This document shows positions 9,166-18,303 of a stretch of DNA of 64,000 bases, one piece after another. The stretch spans positions 47,700 to 111,699 of the forward strand of contig UQKK01000008.1 of assembly GCA_900541505.1 (NCBI GenBank), read 5' to 3'. The DNA is from an uncultured Ruminococcus sp. GTDB taxonomy: Bacteria > Bacillota > Clostridia > Lachnospirales > Lachnospiraceae. Each line of letters starts with the position of its first letter. The first letter of the stretch is position 1. The notes beneath the pieces are model-generated. The model saw nothing but the letters and a program-made list of their open reading frames with translations, ran no database searches and was not told the origin of the DNA. A program made the translations under genes and the position numbers.

Positions 9166-10757
9166 GACGCCTCCATTCCTTTCTCTATGATTTCATACAC
9201 TGCTTTCATATCCAGATTCTCCCGCAAGATATCCGCCAGCAGGTCATACTGCTGTTCCTTGTACGCTTTCCAGTCCACTGCCTTCATCTCATCTGCGGCG
9301 TATCCCTTTTCCTTTAAGAGAGCGCCCACAAAGGCTTTCACCACCCGCGCCTCGTCAAAGATTCCGTGCACATAGCAGCCATACACATTTCCCGCCTGGG
9401 CGCCGTCCGGACTCTCCCCGCTAAAAGACAGTTCCCCGCTAATGTTCCCGGTATTTTCGCCGGAATCCCTTTTTGCGTCCCCAGAACCTTTTTGCTTTTC
9501 TTCCAGACAGTTCTGAAGATTGACAAGAGCACAGGCGCCTTCCTCCAAATAGGTCTTTCCCATGTGGATTTCATAGCCCTCCAGAGGAACGCCCGACATG
9601 TCCTTTAAAATACCGCCTGTTTTTTGGAAGCTGCCCCGTACGCGGGTGCGGGTCTTTTCCGGCGCAAATACGGTGCGGATGGGAAGCAGCCCCAATCCCT
9701 TTGTAATTCCTTTTCTCTCCACGCCCTCCGGGTCAGAGATAGAAAGTCCCAACATCTGATAGCCGCCGCAGATGCCAAAGACAACGCCGCCTTTTTTTGC
9801 GTGCTGCAGGATTTTCGCCTCCAGGCCGCTCTGCCTTAGCCACAGCAGGTCCTCCATGGTATTCTTGCTCCCCGGAAGCAGCACGGCGTCGGGGTTTTTG
9901 AACTCCTCCGCCGAGGAGACGTAGCGCAGAGAAATCTCCTCCAAGCACTCCAGAGGCGCAAAGTCCGTGAAATTGGAGATACGCGGCAGACGCACCACCG
10001 CCACATCGATAAGCCCGGCGCTCTGCTTTTTCTCAAAGCGGCTGGTGAGACTGTCCTCCTCATCGATGTCCAGATGGAAGTAGGGGATGACACCCCGCAC
10101 GGCGATGCCTGTGCGTTCTTCCAGCATCTTAAGTCCCGGCTTTAAAATTTCCTTATCGCCCCGGAATTTGTTGATGATGGTTCCCTTCACCCTCCTGCGC
10201 TCGTCCTCCTCCAAAAGGGCGATGGTCCCCACAATCTGGGCGAACACGCCGCCCCGGTCAATATCCCCGGCGAGCAGTACAGGGGCATCCACCATCTTGG
10301 CAAGCCCCATGTTCACGATGTCGTTCTCTTTTAAATTGATTTCCGCAGGGCTTCCCGCCCCCTCGATGACAATGACGTCAAACGCCTTTCGCAGGCTTTC
10401 ATAGGCTTCCAGAATACAGGGAATCAACTCCTTTTTCCTGCGGTAATACTCCGCGGCGGGCATCACGCCCTTCACCCTGCCGTTTACAGTCACCTGGGAG
10501 CCTGTGTCATTGGTGGGCTTTAGGAGGATGGGGTTCATCGCCGCCAGCGGCTCAATCCCCGCCGCCTCCGCCTGCATGACCTGCGCCCGTCCCATCTCTA
10601 AACCTTCCCTGGTGATAAACGAGTTGAGCGCCATATTCTGGGATTTAAAGGGGGCCACCTTATATCCGTCCTGCCGAAGAACCCGGCACAATCCCCCCGC
10701 CAGGACACTCTTTCCCGCATTGGACATGGTCCCCTGTATCATGATTGGCTTTCCCAT
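9153..10757 (-). CDS. cbiP: Adenosylcobyric acid synthase
   Basis: A 534-residue glutamine- and ATP-dependent amidase that converts the b, d, e and g carboxylates of adenosylcobyrinate a,c-diamide to amides. The N-terminal synthetase domain has the P-loop-like GTMSNAGKS (9-17). The C-terminal glutamine amidotransferase domain has nucleophile Cys330 in FGICGGYQ and catalytic His in YVHGIF (about 464). Residues about 412-457 form a Gly/Ser/Asp-rich low-complexity insert between the two catalytic parts of the amidotransferase domain, making the protein longer than the usual ~490-510 residues. Known also as cobQ in the aerobic naming. Confidence 0.96.
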   Translation of the reverse strand: MGKPIMIQGTMSNAGKSVLAGGLCRVLRQDGYKVAPFKSQNMALNSFITREGLEMGRAQVMQAEAAGIEPLAAMNPILLKPTNDTGSQVTVNGRVKGVMPAAEYYRRKKELIPCILEAYESLRKAFDVIVIEGAGSPAEINLKENDIVNMGLAKMVDAPVLLAGDIDRGGVFAQIVGTIALLEEDERRRVKGTIINKFRGDKEILKPGLKMLEERTGIAVRGVIPYFHLDIDEEDSLTSRFEKKQSAGLIDVAVVRLPRISNFTDFAPLECLEEISLRYVSSAEEFKNPDAVLLPGSKNTMEDLLWLRQSGLEAKILQHAKKGGVVFGICGGYQMLGLSISDPEGVERKGITKGLGLLPIRTVFAPEKTRTRVRGSFQKTGGILKDMSGVPLEGYEIHMGKTYLEEGACALVNLQNCLEEKQKGSGDAKRDSGENTGNISGELSFSGESPDGAQAGNVYGCYVHGIFDEARVVKAFVGALLKEKGYAADEMKAVDWKAYKEQQYDLLADILRENLDMKAVYEIIEKGMEASCHQ

Positions 10758-10860
10758 TGTCTTCCTCCTTCTCCCTGTTTTCTGTCTGTGGGGAAACGCT
10801 CTGCCCGCCGCTGTGACAATGCCTTTCCTGTGCGTTTCCTTCTGTTTCTCGTCATATTCC

Positions 10861-11907
10861 TCATCGCATTAAAATCTTTCTCATGGCGTCCATGAGCTTT
10901 TCATTTTCCTCATGCCGCTTTACTGCCACCCGGTAGTATCCTTTTTCAAGCCCCCTGTAATTTTTGCAGTCCCGGATGAGGATGCCCTCTTTTAGGAGTA
11001 AAGAGAACATATCCAGGGGGCTGTAAAACAGGATAAAATTTGCCTCGGATGCAATGTATCTGATGCCCAGCCCGGTAAGCTGTTCTTCCATCCACGCCCT
11101 CTCTTTCGCCACATCATCGCGCATCGCCGCAATCTGACTGTCCGCCTTCGCCCCAAGCGCCGCCTCCCCCGCCGCCTGTGCAAGGACGGACACATTCCAA
11201 GGCTGCATAAATTTACGCATATTGAAAAAAAGTTTCGTATCAGAGGATATCCCGTATCCCAAGCGCAGTCCGGGAATAGCGAAGGTCTTGGTAAACGCCC
11301 GCAGCAAAAATACCATGGGGTATTCTTCTAATTTTTCCGTGAGAAAGCTTTGCCCTCTCCTGTCAGCAAACTCGCGAAAACATTCATCCAGCACAAGTCG
11401 GATGTGGAGTTTTTCACAGCGGTCGGCGATTTTCTCAAGCAAATCTTCTTTCAGCACTCTCCCCGCCGGATTGGAGGGCGAGCAGAGAAAGAGCACATCC
11501 ACATCTTCCTTAAGACTGTCTAAAAGGGTCTCTGTGACATCGAAATTTTCTTCTCTTTTCAGGGGCACATAGCAGATTTCACACCCTACACTCTCCAGCG
11601 CCCGCTCATATTCCGCAAAAGCGGGCACGGGCAGGACTGCCTTTTTCGGTCTCACCGCCTGGGTGAAAGAAAACAGAAGCTCCGCGGCACCGTTTCCGAA
11701 AATCAGCTGCTCCCGGCGGATGTGCTCCTTTTCTGCCAACGCTTTCGCAAGCCTCCGGCACTGGCTGTCGGGATAATTTACGATGTCCGGCACCGCCCGC
11801 CTCACCGCCTCAAGCACCGCCTCCCCCGGACCAAAGGGATTGACATTCACAGAAAAATCCAGCATATTCTCATACGTATAAATATCTCCTCCGTGCGGAT
11901 ACTCCAT
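10861..11907 (-). CDS. cobD: Threonine-phosphate decarboxylase
   Basis: A 348-residue PLP enzyme of fold type I that makes (R)-1-amino-2-propanol phosphate, the linker attached to adenosylcobyric acid by CbiB. It begins with the family's HGGDIYTY and DFSVNVNPFGP segments. CSPSNPAGR is present, and the PLP lysine is Lys207 in AFTKTFAIPGLRLGY, with the downstream Arg that binds phosphate. It lies between cbiB and cbiP, which use or supply the neighbouring intermediates. Histidinol-phosphate aminotransferase is the nearest alternative, but the N-terminus and context favour CobD. Confidence 0.93.
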   Translation of the reverse strand: MEYPHGGDIYTYENMLDFSVNVNPFGPGEAVLEAVRRAVPDIVNYPDSQCRRLAKALAEKEHIRREQLIFGNGAAELLFSFTQAVRPKKAVLPVPAFAEYERALESVGCEICYVPLKREENFDVTETLLDSLKEDVDVLFLCSPSNPAGRVLKEDLLEKIADRCEKLHIRLVLDECFREFADRRGQSFLTEKLEEYPMVFLLRAFTKTFAIPGLRLGYGISSDTKLFFNMRKFMQPWNVSVLAQAAGEAALGAKADSQIAAMRDDVAKERAWMEEQLTGLGIRYIASEANFILFYSPLDMFSLLLKEGILIRDCKNYRGLEKGYYRVAVKRHEENEKLMDAMRKILMR

Positions 11908-12001
11908 CCTCTCACCTCACCTTTTATCGAGCACACCGCTCTGTTATTTTCACGTCATTCTCCCGCCCTGCAGTTTTGCCGCTCACCGGGTGCTGCCTTT
12001 G

Positions 12002-12979
12002 TCAGAAACCTGAGCAGGCTGCGAGTACGCCTGCTTTTAAAGCACCCAGCAGAAGCAATGTCAGAAAGGAAGTCATATACATCAGTCTCCCGGCGCGGTT
12101 GATGTCCTCCGGCTCCGGTTCCCGAAACGCATCCCCGATGGTCTCCTTGTGCACCGTTTTCCCGAAGTAAACGGCATCCCCGGCAAGCTGAATTTTAAGC
12201 GCCCCGGCACAGACCGATTCCGTCTGCGCCGCGTTGGGACTTTTATGCTTCTTTCTGTCCCGCCGATAAATTCTCCAGGCATTTTTTCCATCCATCTTAA
12301 GAAGAAATGCCGCCGCTGTCATGAGCAGGGCGCTCAGTCTGGCGGGGATGAAATTGAACACATCATCCATCTTCGCGGGAATCCTGCCAAAATACAGATA
12401 TCTTTCATTTTTATAGCCCACCATGGAGTCCATGGTGTTCACTGCCTTGTAGAAAAATCCCAGAGGCGCGCCGCCCAGGATGAGGTAGAACAGAGGCGCC
12501 GCCTCCCCATCGGAGGTGTTTTCCGCCACCGTCTCCACCGCCGCTTTTGTCACGCCCTTTTCATCCAGAGCCTCCGTATCCCGCCCCACAATCATGGACA
12601 CCGCTCTTCTCGCCCCATTAAGCCTCCCCGCTTTCAGCTCCTCATACACCTTTTTGCTCTCTCTTCTTAAAGAGGTTGCCGCCAGAATCTGGAAGCACCA
12701 GAAGCTCTCCAGAATATAGCGCAAGCCCCAATGTATCTGCCCGGCAAGCCAGAGGAGCAAAAGGGGGATGCTCACACTTACCAGCACCACCAGCACCCAC
12801 AGAAGCGCGCCTCCCCACAGAAGCCGCCGGGTCTGTGACTCCCCGCAAAGTCTGCGTATGTGTTTTTCCAAAAAAGAAATCCAGGCGCCAATCATCCGCA
12901 CCGGGTGATAGAGCCACACCGGGTCTCCAAATACAATATCCAGAAAAAATCCTGTCACACATGCTGCCAGTGAAATCAT
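12002..12979 (-). CDS. cbiB: Adenosylcobinamide-phosphate synthase
   Basis: A 325-residue integral membrane protein that joins aminopropanol phosphate to adenosylcobyric acid. Family signatures are DxxFGDPxxLYHPVRMIG near the N-terminus, VAENTSDGEAAPLFY around residues 150-165, and the NTMDSMVGYKNERY block. Several hydrophobic helices are visible. It starts 3 bases after the cobC stop and has a long hydrophilic loop before the last helix (RDRKKHKSPNAAQTE), as is usual in this family. Confidence 0.95.
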   Translation of the reverse strand: MISLAACVTGFFLDIVFGDPVWLYHPVRMIGAWISFLEKHIRRLCGESQTRRLLWGGALLWVLVVLVSVSIPLLLLWLAGQIHWGLRYILESFWCFQILAATSLRRESKKVYEELKAGRLNGARRAVSMIVGRDTEALDEKGVTKAAVETVAENTSDGEAAPLFYLILGGAPLGFFYKAVNTMDSMVGYKNERYLYFGRIPAKMDDVFNFIPARLSALLMTAAAFLLKMDGKNAWRIYRRDRKKHKSPNAAQTESVCAGALKIQLAGDAVYFGKTVHKETIGDAFREPEPEDINRAGRLMYMTSFLTLLLLGALKAGVLAACSGF

Positions 12980-12982
12980 GGG

Positions 12983-13609
12983 TCAATGTTCCTTCCTGTA
13001 TCGCTTTGTAAGAGGGAGGATTTCCGTAAAGCAGCGTTCTCCCGCCCGGAATCTTTCGATATCCAGAACTGCCTGGTATCCTTCCCCGTTTGCCGCCTGC
13101 CATGTGTAAAACTCCCGGCAGGAGACATCATACGCTGAGAGGACTGCCATCATTGTCCCGCCGTGCACGACAAAGGCGGCGCTCTTGTCTCCCTCAGACA
13201 AAGCCTTTTCTATCGTCTTTTGAAATCCCTGCACACATCTTGCCCGGAACGCTTCCTTTCCCTCCCCGTTGGGAAAGGGAATCTCCCCGCCGGAGTGAAG
13301 CCACCGGATATATGCCGGATGTTCTTTTAGTTCCTCATATGTCTTCTTTTCAAACGCGCCGAAATCACACTCCCGCAAAAGAGTCTCTGTCACAATCTCC
13401 TGCCCCGGATACAGAAGCTCTGCCGTCTGGATACACCGCTTCATGGGACTTGCGATGAGCATTTCTGCCCTGGGATAAAAGAAAGGATTTTTGACAAACT
13501 CTTCTCTTGCACGGCAGGACAGTTTCTCCTCCGTGCTTCCGATATACTGACGCTTTTCGTTTCCCGGCGTCTGAAAATGCCGGATAAAGATGGTCTGCAT
13601 TACCTCCAT
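12983..13609 (-). CDS. cobC: Alpha-ribazole phosphatase-like histidine phosphatase
   Basis: A 208-residue histidine phosphatase with the catalytic IRHFQT motif (His11), a proton-donor region GEIPFPNGEGKEAF and second histidine in VVHGGTMM. In this position it most likely removes the 5-prime phosphate from alpha-ribazole phosphate or from adenosylcobalamin phosphate made by CobS. It overlaps cobS by 10 bases. GGGAGG lies 6-7 bases before the ATG at 13609, so that start is preferred to the internal ATG at 13600. Other phosphoglycerate-mutase-like phosphatases cannot be excluded from sequence alone; context decides. Confidence 0.85.
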   Translation of the reverse strand: MEVMQTIFIRHFQTPGNEKRQYIGSTEEKLSCRAREEFVKNPFFYPRAEMLIASPMKRCIQTAELLYPGQEIVTETLLRECDFGAFEKKTYEELKEHPAYIRWLHSGGEIPFPNGEGKEAFRARCVQGFQKTIEKALSEGDKSAAFVVHGGTMMAVLSAYDVSCREFYTWQAANGEGYQAVLDIERFRAGERCFTEILPLTKRYRKEH

Positions 13610-14370
13610 AGTCCGCCTCCCGCAGTCATGATGCCGATTGCCATGAGCAGTTCACATAAAGAGAGGAAATATCCCGCAAGGTCCCCGGTAATTCCCCCGA
13701 ACTTCTTTTTGCTCATCCAGGCATACCAGGCAAAGACTGCCAAAGCGCACAGGGCTGCCGCAAGGCAGAGTCTCACATCTAAGTACGCCATGACGATTAG
13801 GCTCCCAACCGCCCAGATGACCATAACGGTTCGCACCCGTTTTCTCTGCGCCCGCTCCTGAAAGGTCTTTAAAAGTCCGCTGTCCTTTGCCGCCGGGAAG
13901 GTCACCACGGAAAACCCGCTGAGTGCCCGGGACAGCACAAAGGTACAGGAGAGCACGCTCAGCATATCGAGAGTAATTTCCCCCAGCACCGCTGCGCTTA
14001 CCAACATATAAATACACATGCCCAACACCGCGAATGCCCCTGTGTGGGAATCTTTTAAAATGGCAAGCTTTTTCTCCTTATCCCCGTAGGAGGCAAGGGC
14101 ATCCGTGGTGTCCATAAATCCATCCAGATGGATGCCGCCGCTTATGAACACCGGAATCAATGTCAGAGCCGCTCCTAAAAACAGAGGACTGACCGCTGCA
14201 AACTTAAGCAGAAGATATCCTGCAAGGTACACACAGATACCTGTCACAGCTCCTATTGCCGGGAAAAAACACATCGCATACTTCATATTTTTTTCATCCC
14301 AGTCCACATGAGGTACCGGAATTTTCGAGTACATGGATAAGGCGATAAAAAATGCCTGTACAAGTCTCAT
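13600..14370 (-). CDS. cobS: Adenosylcobinamide-GDP ribazoletransferase (cobalamin synthase)
   Basis: A 256-residue polytopic membrane enzyme joining adenosylcobinamide-GDP with alpha-ribazole phosphate. The Asp-rich motif GGIHLDGFMDTTDAL (about 78-91) is the metal-binding site, followed by ILKDSHTGAFAV. The start was set at the ATG at 14370, which has AAAGGAG 8 bases upstream; an upstream in-frame ATG at 14442 would add 24 polar residues not typical of CobS. It follows cobT by 77 bases. Confidence 0.95.
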   Translation of the reverse strand: MRLVQAFFIALSMYSKIPVPHVDWDEKNMKYAMCFFPAIGAVTGICVYLAGYLLLKFAAVSPLFLGAALTLIPVFISGGIHLDGFMDTTDALASYGDKEKKLAILKDSHTGAFAVLGMCIYMLVSAAVLGEITLDMLSVLSCTFVLSRALSGFSVVTFPAAKDSGLLKTFQERAQRKRVRTVMVIWAVGSLIVMAYLDVRLCLAAALCALAVFAWYAWMSKKKFGGITGDLAGYFLSLCELLMAIGIMTAGGGLWR

Positions 14371-14447
14371 ATCTTTCTCCTTTTGCAGCGCCTGTTGCTT
14401 GTCCGCATCGTCCTTAAGAGACTTCGGACTTATTGCCTGCATCGTGT

Positions 14448-15500
14448 TTACAGTACTTTATACTGTTCTACCTGGATTTCCTCAAAAGTGCTCATCTCCC
14501 GGTACACCGAAAGCCCCATATCCAAAAGGGGCATAGCTGCCACCGCGCCGCTTCCCTCTCCTAAGCACATGTCGCACATCAAAAGCGGGGAGAGATTAAG
14601 GGCTTCTAAGACTTTTTGTCCGCCCGCTTCTTTCGGCAGATGGGAGGGAAGAATATAGTCCGCCGCATAAGGGCACATCCGCACCGCGCACAATGCCGCC
14701 GCCGCAGAGATAAAACCATCGATGACAATGGGGACATGGTACAGCGCTCCCCCTAAGAACACGCCGGAGAGTCCCGCGATATCCAGTCCCCCCACCTTAG
14801 AGAGCACATCCGGCACATCCTTGGCATCCGGCTTCCACTTCGCGATGGCTTCCCGGATGACCGCAATCTTCCGGCTTAAGCCCTGGTCGCTCAGTCCTGC
14901 GCCCTTGCCTGTCACCTTTTCCGGGTCCTCCCCCAACAGAACAGACACAACCGCGCTGCTGGTGGTGGTGTTTCCGATGCCCATCTCTCCGGTGGCGAGA
15001 ATATCGTACCCTGCCTCCTGCTTTTCCCGCACAAGGCGGATTCCTGTGAGGATTGCCCGCTCCGCCTGGTCGCGGGTCATCGCCGGTTCTTCTAAAAAAT
15101 CTTTGGTCCCATAGGCAATTTTATCCTCTTTCCTGGTGACCCCCGGCACATCCCGAATCATCCCCATATCCACGGGAAAAACATCCCCCCCTGCCACTTC
15201 GGACATGAGACAGACACTGGTTGCCCTACGGGTGAAATTTTCCGCTACAATGGCAGTCACATCCTGCCCGGTCTGGGTCACCCCTTCTTTTACCACGCCG
15301 TTATCCGCGCAGAGGACTAAAAGCCCTTTCTTTTTCAAGGTATAGTCGGGCGTCCCCTTGATGCCCGCGATATCGATGACCGCTTTTTCCAATTTTCCCA
15401 GACTGAACAGGGGTTTTCCCACTGTCATCCAGTGCTCGCCCGCAAGCCTTCTGCTCTCTTCATCGGCAGGTCTGATTTGAGCAATATCGTCTGCCAGCAT
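14448..15500 (-). CDS. cobT: Nicotinate-nucleotide-dimethylbenzimidazole phosphoribosyltransferase
   Basis: A 350-residue enzyme that activates the lower-ligand base to alpha-ribotide. Visible are LLVLCADNGVV, the GEMGIGNTTTSSA motif (171-183), and the catalytic Glu315 in CLGEGSGAVAA. The start is uncertain. ATG at 15500 gives the usual N-terminus (MLADDIAQIRP) but has a poor ribosome site. A TTG at 15566, in frame and 8-9 bases after GGGAGG at the end of cbiA, would add 22 polar residues and couple translation to cbiA. No base-synthesis gene (bluB or bza) is in the window, so the lower ligand is not predictable. Confidence 0.93.
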   Translation of the reverse strand: MLADDIAQIRPADEESRRLAGEHWMTVGKPLFSLGKLEKAVIDIAGIKGTPDYTLKKKGLLVLCADNGVVKEGVTQTGQDVTAIVAENFTRRATSVCLMSEVAGGDVFPVDMGMIRDVPGVTRKEDKIAYGTKDFLEEPAMTRDQAERAILTGIRLVREKQEAGYDILATGEMGIGNTTTSSAVVSVLLGEDPEKVTGKGAGLSDQGLSRKIAVIREAIAKWKPDAKDVPDVLSKVGGLDIAGLSGVFLGGALYHVPIVIDGFISAAAALCAVRMCPYAADYILPSHLPKEAGGQKVLEALNLSPLLMCDMCLGEGSGAVAAMPLLDMGLSVYREMSTFEEIQVEQYKVL

Positions 15501-15571
15501 CGTGTGCGCCGTGCGGTTTTCCCCCTCTGTCCTGTCTGTTTTTTCTTTGTTTTCTCTGTCTGTCAATGCAC

Positions 15572-16948
15572 TCAACCTCCCATCTTCATGCACTGTTCTA
15601 CGAATCTTTCGGCAAATTTTCTGTTGGACGGCAGATAGAGATGGGGAAATCCGGCAAAAAGTCTGCCTTCCATATGTACACACTCCCAGGAGCACCTTCC
15701 ATCGGGCTTCACCGCCACGCAGTCGGCGCCGTTGTCCGTGCTGTCCCAGTAATGAAATTCATGTCCCCGGATATTTTCATCCTTCTTTAAATACAAGCCG
15801 TCCTTTTTTCCTTCTATTTTCACATAGCCAAACCTCGCAAGCCGCCCCTTTGAAGCAGCGCTTCCTTTTATCACTCCCGCCATGCGCCAGGCTCTGTCTT
15901 CCCTGTCCTTCAGTTCTTCCTGGAGATAGAGGAAGCCCCCGCATTCCGCCAGGCAGGGGATACCCGACCGAACCGCCTCTTTTATGCTTCTGCGCATGGA
16001 GACATTTTCAGAGAGCACTCTCGCGTAGAGCTCCGGGTAGCCGCCTCCCAAAATCAACCCCTGTGCATTTGCCGGGAGTTCTCTGTCATGGAGGGGACTG
16101 AAATACCTAAGTTCGCAGCCCAACTCCTCGAGCAGCCTTAGGTTTTCCTTATAATAAAAGCAAAATGCTTCATCCCGCGCCACCGCCACAAGGGGCGCAG
16201 GAATTTCAGGCGCCTCCGGGGATTTCCCCGGCGCGGGGATTTCCGGCACCTGCGCTGCCACGGCGCAGAGTGTTTCCAAATCTACAGTTTCTAAGAGGAG
16301 TTCTCCTGCCCGCGCCATCCTCTCTTTGAGTCCCTTTAACTCTGCGGGAGTGACAAGTCCTAAATGTCTGCTCTCCAGAGAAAATGCTTCATCCTCCGGC
16401 ACGTATCCCAGCACCGGGATGGACAGTCCCCGTTTTGCCAGCTCTTTTTCCAGCATGTCCTTCATCCTCGGATAGATTCCCGCAGTGATACGGTTTAAAA
16501 GAATGCCGCGGATATTGCTGTCCTCTCGAAAACGGGCAATTCCCTCGATGACAGCCGCCGCGGACAGCGCCATCCCCCTGGCGGAAAGGACCAGGATGAC
16601 CGGAGCCTGCAAGGTCCGCGCTACATCGTAGGAGCTTGCCCTAAAGGAATCCAGCGCCATCCCGTCATAAAATCCCATCACACCTTCCACCACCGCAATG
16701 TCCTTATTCCCGGCGTGACTGGCAAAAACTTCCGGCAAGTCTTCCTCCTCTGTAAAAAAGAGGTCCAAATTTTCCGAGTCCACTCCCAGCACTTCCCGGT
16801 GAAACATGGGGTCTATGTAATCCGGTCCGCACTTGCACGCCGCCACACGATACCCCTTCATAGTGAGCGCCTGCATGATGGCGCAGGAAATCACCGTCTT
16901 GCCGCTTCCGCTTGAGGGGGCGGAAATCAGGATTCTCGGTATCTTCAT
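15572..16948 (-). CDS. cbiA: Cobyrinate a,c-diamide synthase
   Basis: A 458-residue ATP- and glutamine-dependent amidase that makes the a- and c-amides of cobyrinate. It has P-loop SAPSSGSGKT (9-18), the VEGVMGFYDG segment, GGGYPELYA and nucleophile Cys336 in CLAECGGF. The start overlaps the cbiET stop as ATGA. Between the synthetase and amidotransferase domains, residues 235-252 hold an imperfect duplication of PEIPAP, another small repeat-type insert like those seen in its neighbours. Confidence 0.96.
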   Translation of the reverse strand: MKIPRILISAPSSGSGKTVISCAIMQALTMKGYRVAACKCGPDYIDPMFHREVLGVDSENLDLFFTEEEDLPEVFASHAGNKDIAVVEGVMGFYDGMALDSFRASSYDVARTLQAPVILVLSARGMALSAAAVIEGIARFREDSNIRGILLNRITAGIYPRMKDMLEKELAKRGLSIPVLGYVPEDEAFSLESRHLGLVTPAELKGLKERMARAGELLLETVDLETLCAVAAQVPEIPAPGKSPEAPEIPAPLVAVARDEAFCFYYKENLRLLEELGCELRYFSPLHDRELPANAQGLILGGGYPELYARVLSENVSMRRSIKEAVRSGIPCLAECGGFLYLQEELKDREDRAWRMAGVIKGSAASKGRLARFGYVKIEGKKDGLYLKKDENIRGHEFHYWDSTDNGADCVAVKPDGRCSWECVHMEGRLFAGFPHLYLPSNRKFAERFVEQCMKMGG

Positions 16949-18303
16949 ATGGTTTCCTTTCTCGCAGTGTCTCTCTCTTTTTCTCCTGCGGAGATGATAT
17001 AAACGGGATTCTGCCCCATCATCATGTGAAAAGTTCCCAATTCGCGGGATTTTGCCACGAATATCTGAGTCACTTCCGCATTTGGCAAAAGCCCCTCCTG
17101 CATCGCCTCCATCGCCTCTTTGACGGTCTCTAAAGAGATTGCCGTCAGCACGACGCGCGCACGACTGTTCATCTTTAACACAGTCCGCAGGATGTCTTTT
17201 ACATTTCCGGAACTGCCACCGATAAACACATGGGTCGGCGCTTCTAAGTTTTTCAGCGCATCGGGAGCGGTTCCTTCCACGATTTCCACCCAGTCAGTCT
17301 TAAATTTGCGCTTATTTTCTCTAAGCAGGGCAATCGCCTCCGCATTTTTCTCCACCGCATAGACACGGATATCCTCACTTAAGAGCGCTGCCTCGATGGA
17401 GACAGAACCGGTACCCGCTCCCACATCCCAGAGAACCGAGTCTCTCTCAAGTCCCAGCTTGGCAATCACAGCGGCGCGGATTTCCTCCTTTGTCATGGGG
17501 ACGGTTTTCTTTCCCGCCTCTGCACGTATAAACGCGCTATCCGGGACGTGAGCGCAGGTTTTCTTTAAAGGATGGGGATGGAAGACCATCGCCGCGGCAA
17601 GTCCCTCAACGTCTTTTGGCTTAAGCTCGCTGGCTTTTTTTATGAAAATTTCTTCCTCCGGGTAGGAGAGATTTTTTCCCACCGCCACTTCCGTCTCACC
17701 GAGACCGTACCAGTTAAGCTTCTCGCAGATTTCCTCTTCCTGCCCTTTTCTTCCCAGCAAAAGAAATACTTTCTCGTGATAGGCGATGCTCTGGATGTAA
17801 TTGCTCGTCTGTCCGTGCAGGCACACAATCTTTGCATCCTCCCAGGATACGTTTAACCGGGAGGCAAGATAGGAGACAGAAGAGACACCGGGAAACATCT
17901 CCACGGTATATTCCGTACCTTCTGTATATTCCCCAAGTGCTTCTGCCAGCTTCTTTGCCCCGCTGTAAAATCCGGTATCCCCGGAGAACACCACGGCGAA
18001 CCGCTTACACGATGTATGCTCTCGGATAAACCCGGCAATCTCAGGTGCCCGGTATTCGCAGTATGTCTCGAGACCTAAGCTTTCCGTATTTTCGTGTAAG
18101 CCGGATGAATAGGGCGTCTCTTGTGTGTCACTCTTTTTCATCTCTTTTATGGCTGCAAGGGCGCTCTCCACCATCCGGGACGCCCCGATGATACAGTCGG
18201 CGAAACGAAGCCTCTCCTTCACTTCCTCTGTCATCATCTTGTGACCGCCCATCCCGATTCCCAGCAGATACACCTTCTTTTCTAACGTTTCTCTCTCACA
18301 CAT
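16945..18303 (-). CDS. cbiET: Cobalt-precorrin-7 C5-methyltransferase / cobalt-precorrin-6B C15-methyltransferase (decarboxylating)
   Basis: A 452-residue natural fusion equivalent to CobL. The N-terminal part (about 10-215) is the CbiE tetrapyrrole methylase with VYLLGIGMGG and FSGDTGFYSGAK. The C-terminal part (about 270-430) is the CbiT Rossmann methyltransferase with VPMTKEEIRA and LWDVGAGTGSVSIEAAL. It methylates C5 and C15 and removes the C12 acetate carboxyl. The ATG at 18303 overlaps cbiH by 8 bases. An unusual polar segment (SSGLHENTESLGLE, about residues 66-79) lies in the CbiE half. Confidence 0.95.
   Translation of the reverse strand: MCERETLEKKVYLLGIGMGGHKMMTEEVKERLRFADCIIGASRMVESALAAIKEMKKSDTQETPYSSGLHENTESLGLETYCEYRAPEIAGFIREHTSCKRFAVVFSGDTGFYSGAKKLAEALGEYTEGTEYTVEMFPGVSSVSYLASRLNVSWEDAKIVCLHGQTSNYIQSIAYHEKVFLLLGRKGQEEEICEKLNWYGLGETEVAVGKNLSYPEEEIFIKKASELKPKDVEGLAAAMVFHPHPLKKTCAHVPDSAFIRAEAGKKTVPMTKEEIRAAVIAKLGLERDSVLWDVGAGTGSVSIEAALLSEDIRVYAVEKNAEAIALLRENKRKFKTDWVEIVEGTAPDALKNLEAPTHVFIGGSSGNVKDILRTVLKMNSRARVVLTAISLETVKEAMEAMQEGLLPNAEVTQIFVAKSRELGTFHMMMGQNPVYIISAGEKERDTARKETI

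Noticed and set aside
14448..14465. CAGTACTTTATACTG at the cobT end as a further boundary motif
   Set aside because: It lacks the GTGTACTGTC core and is explained by the coding end of cobT.
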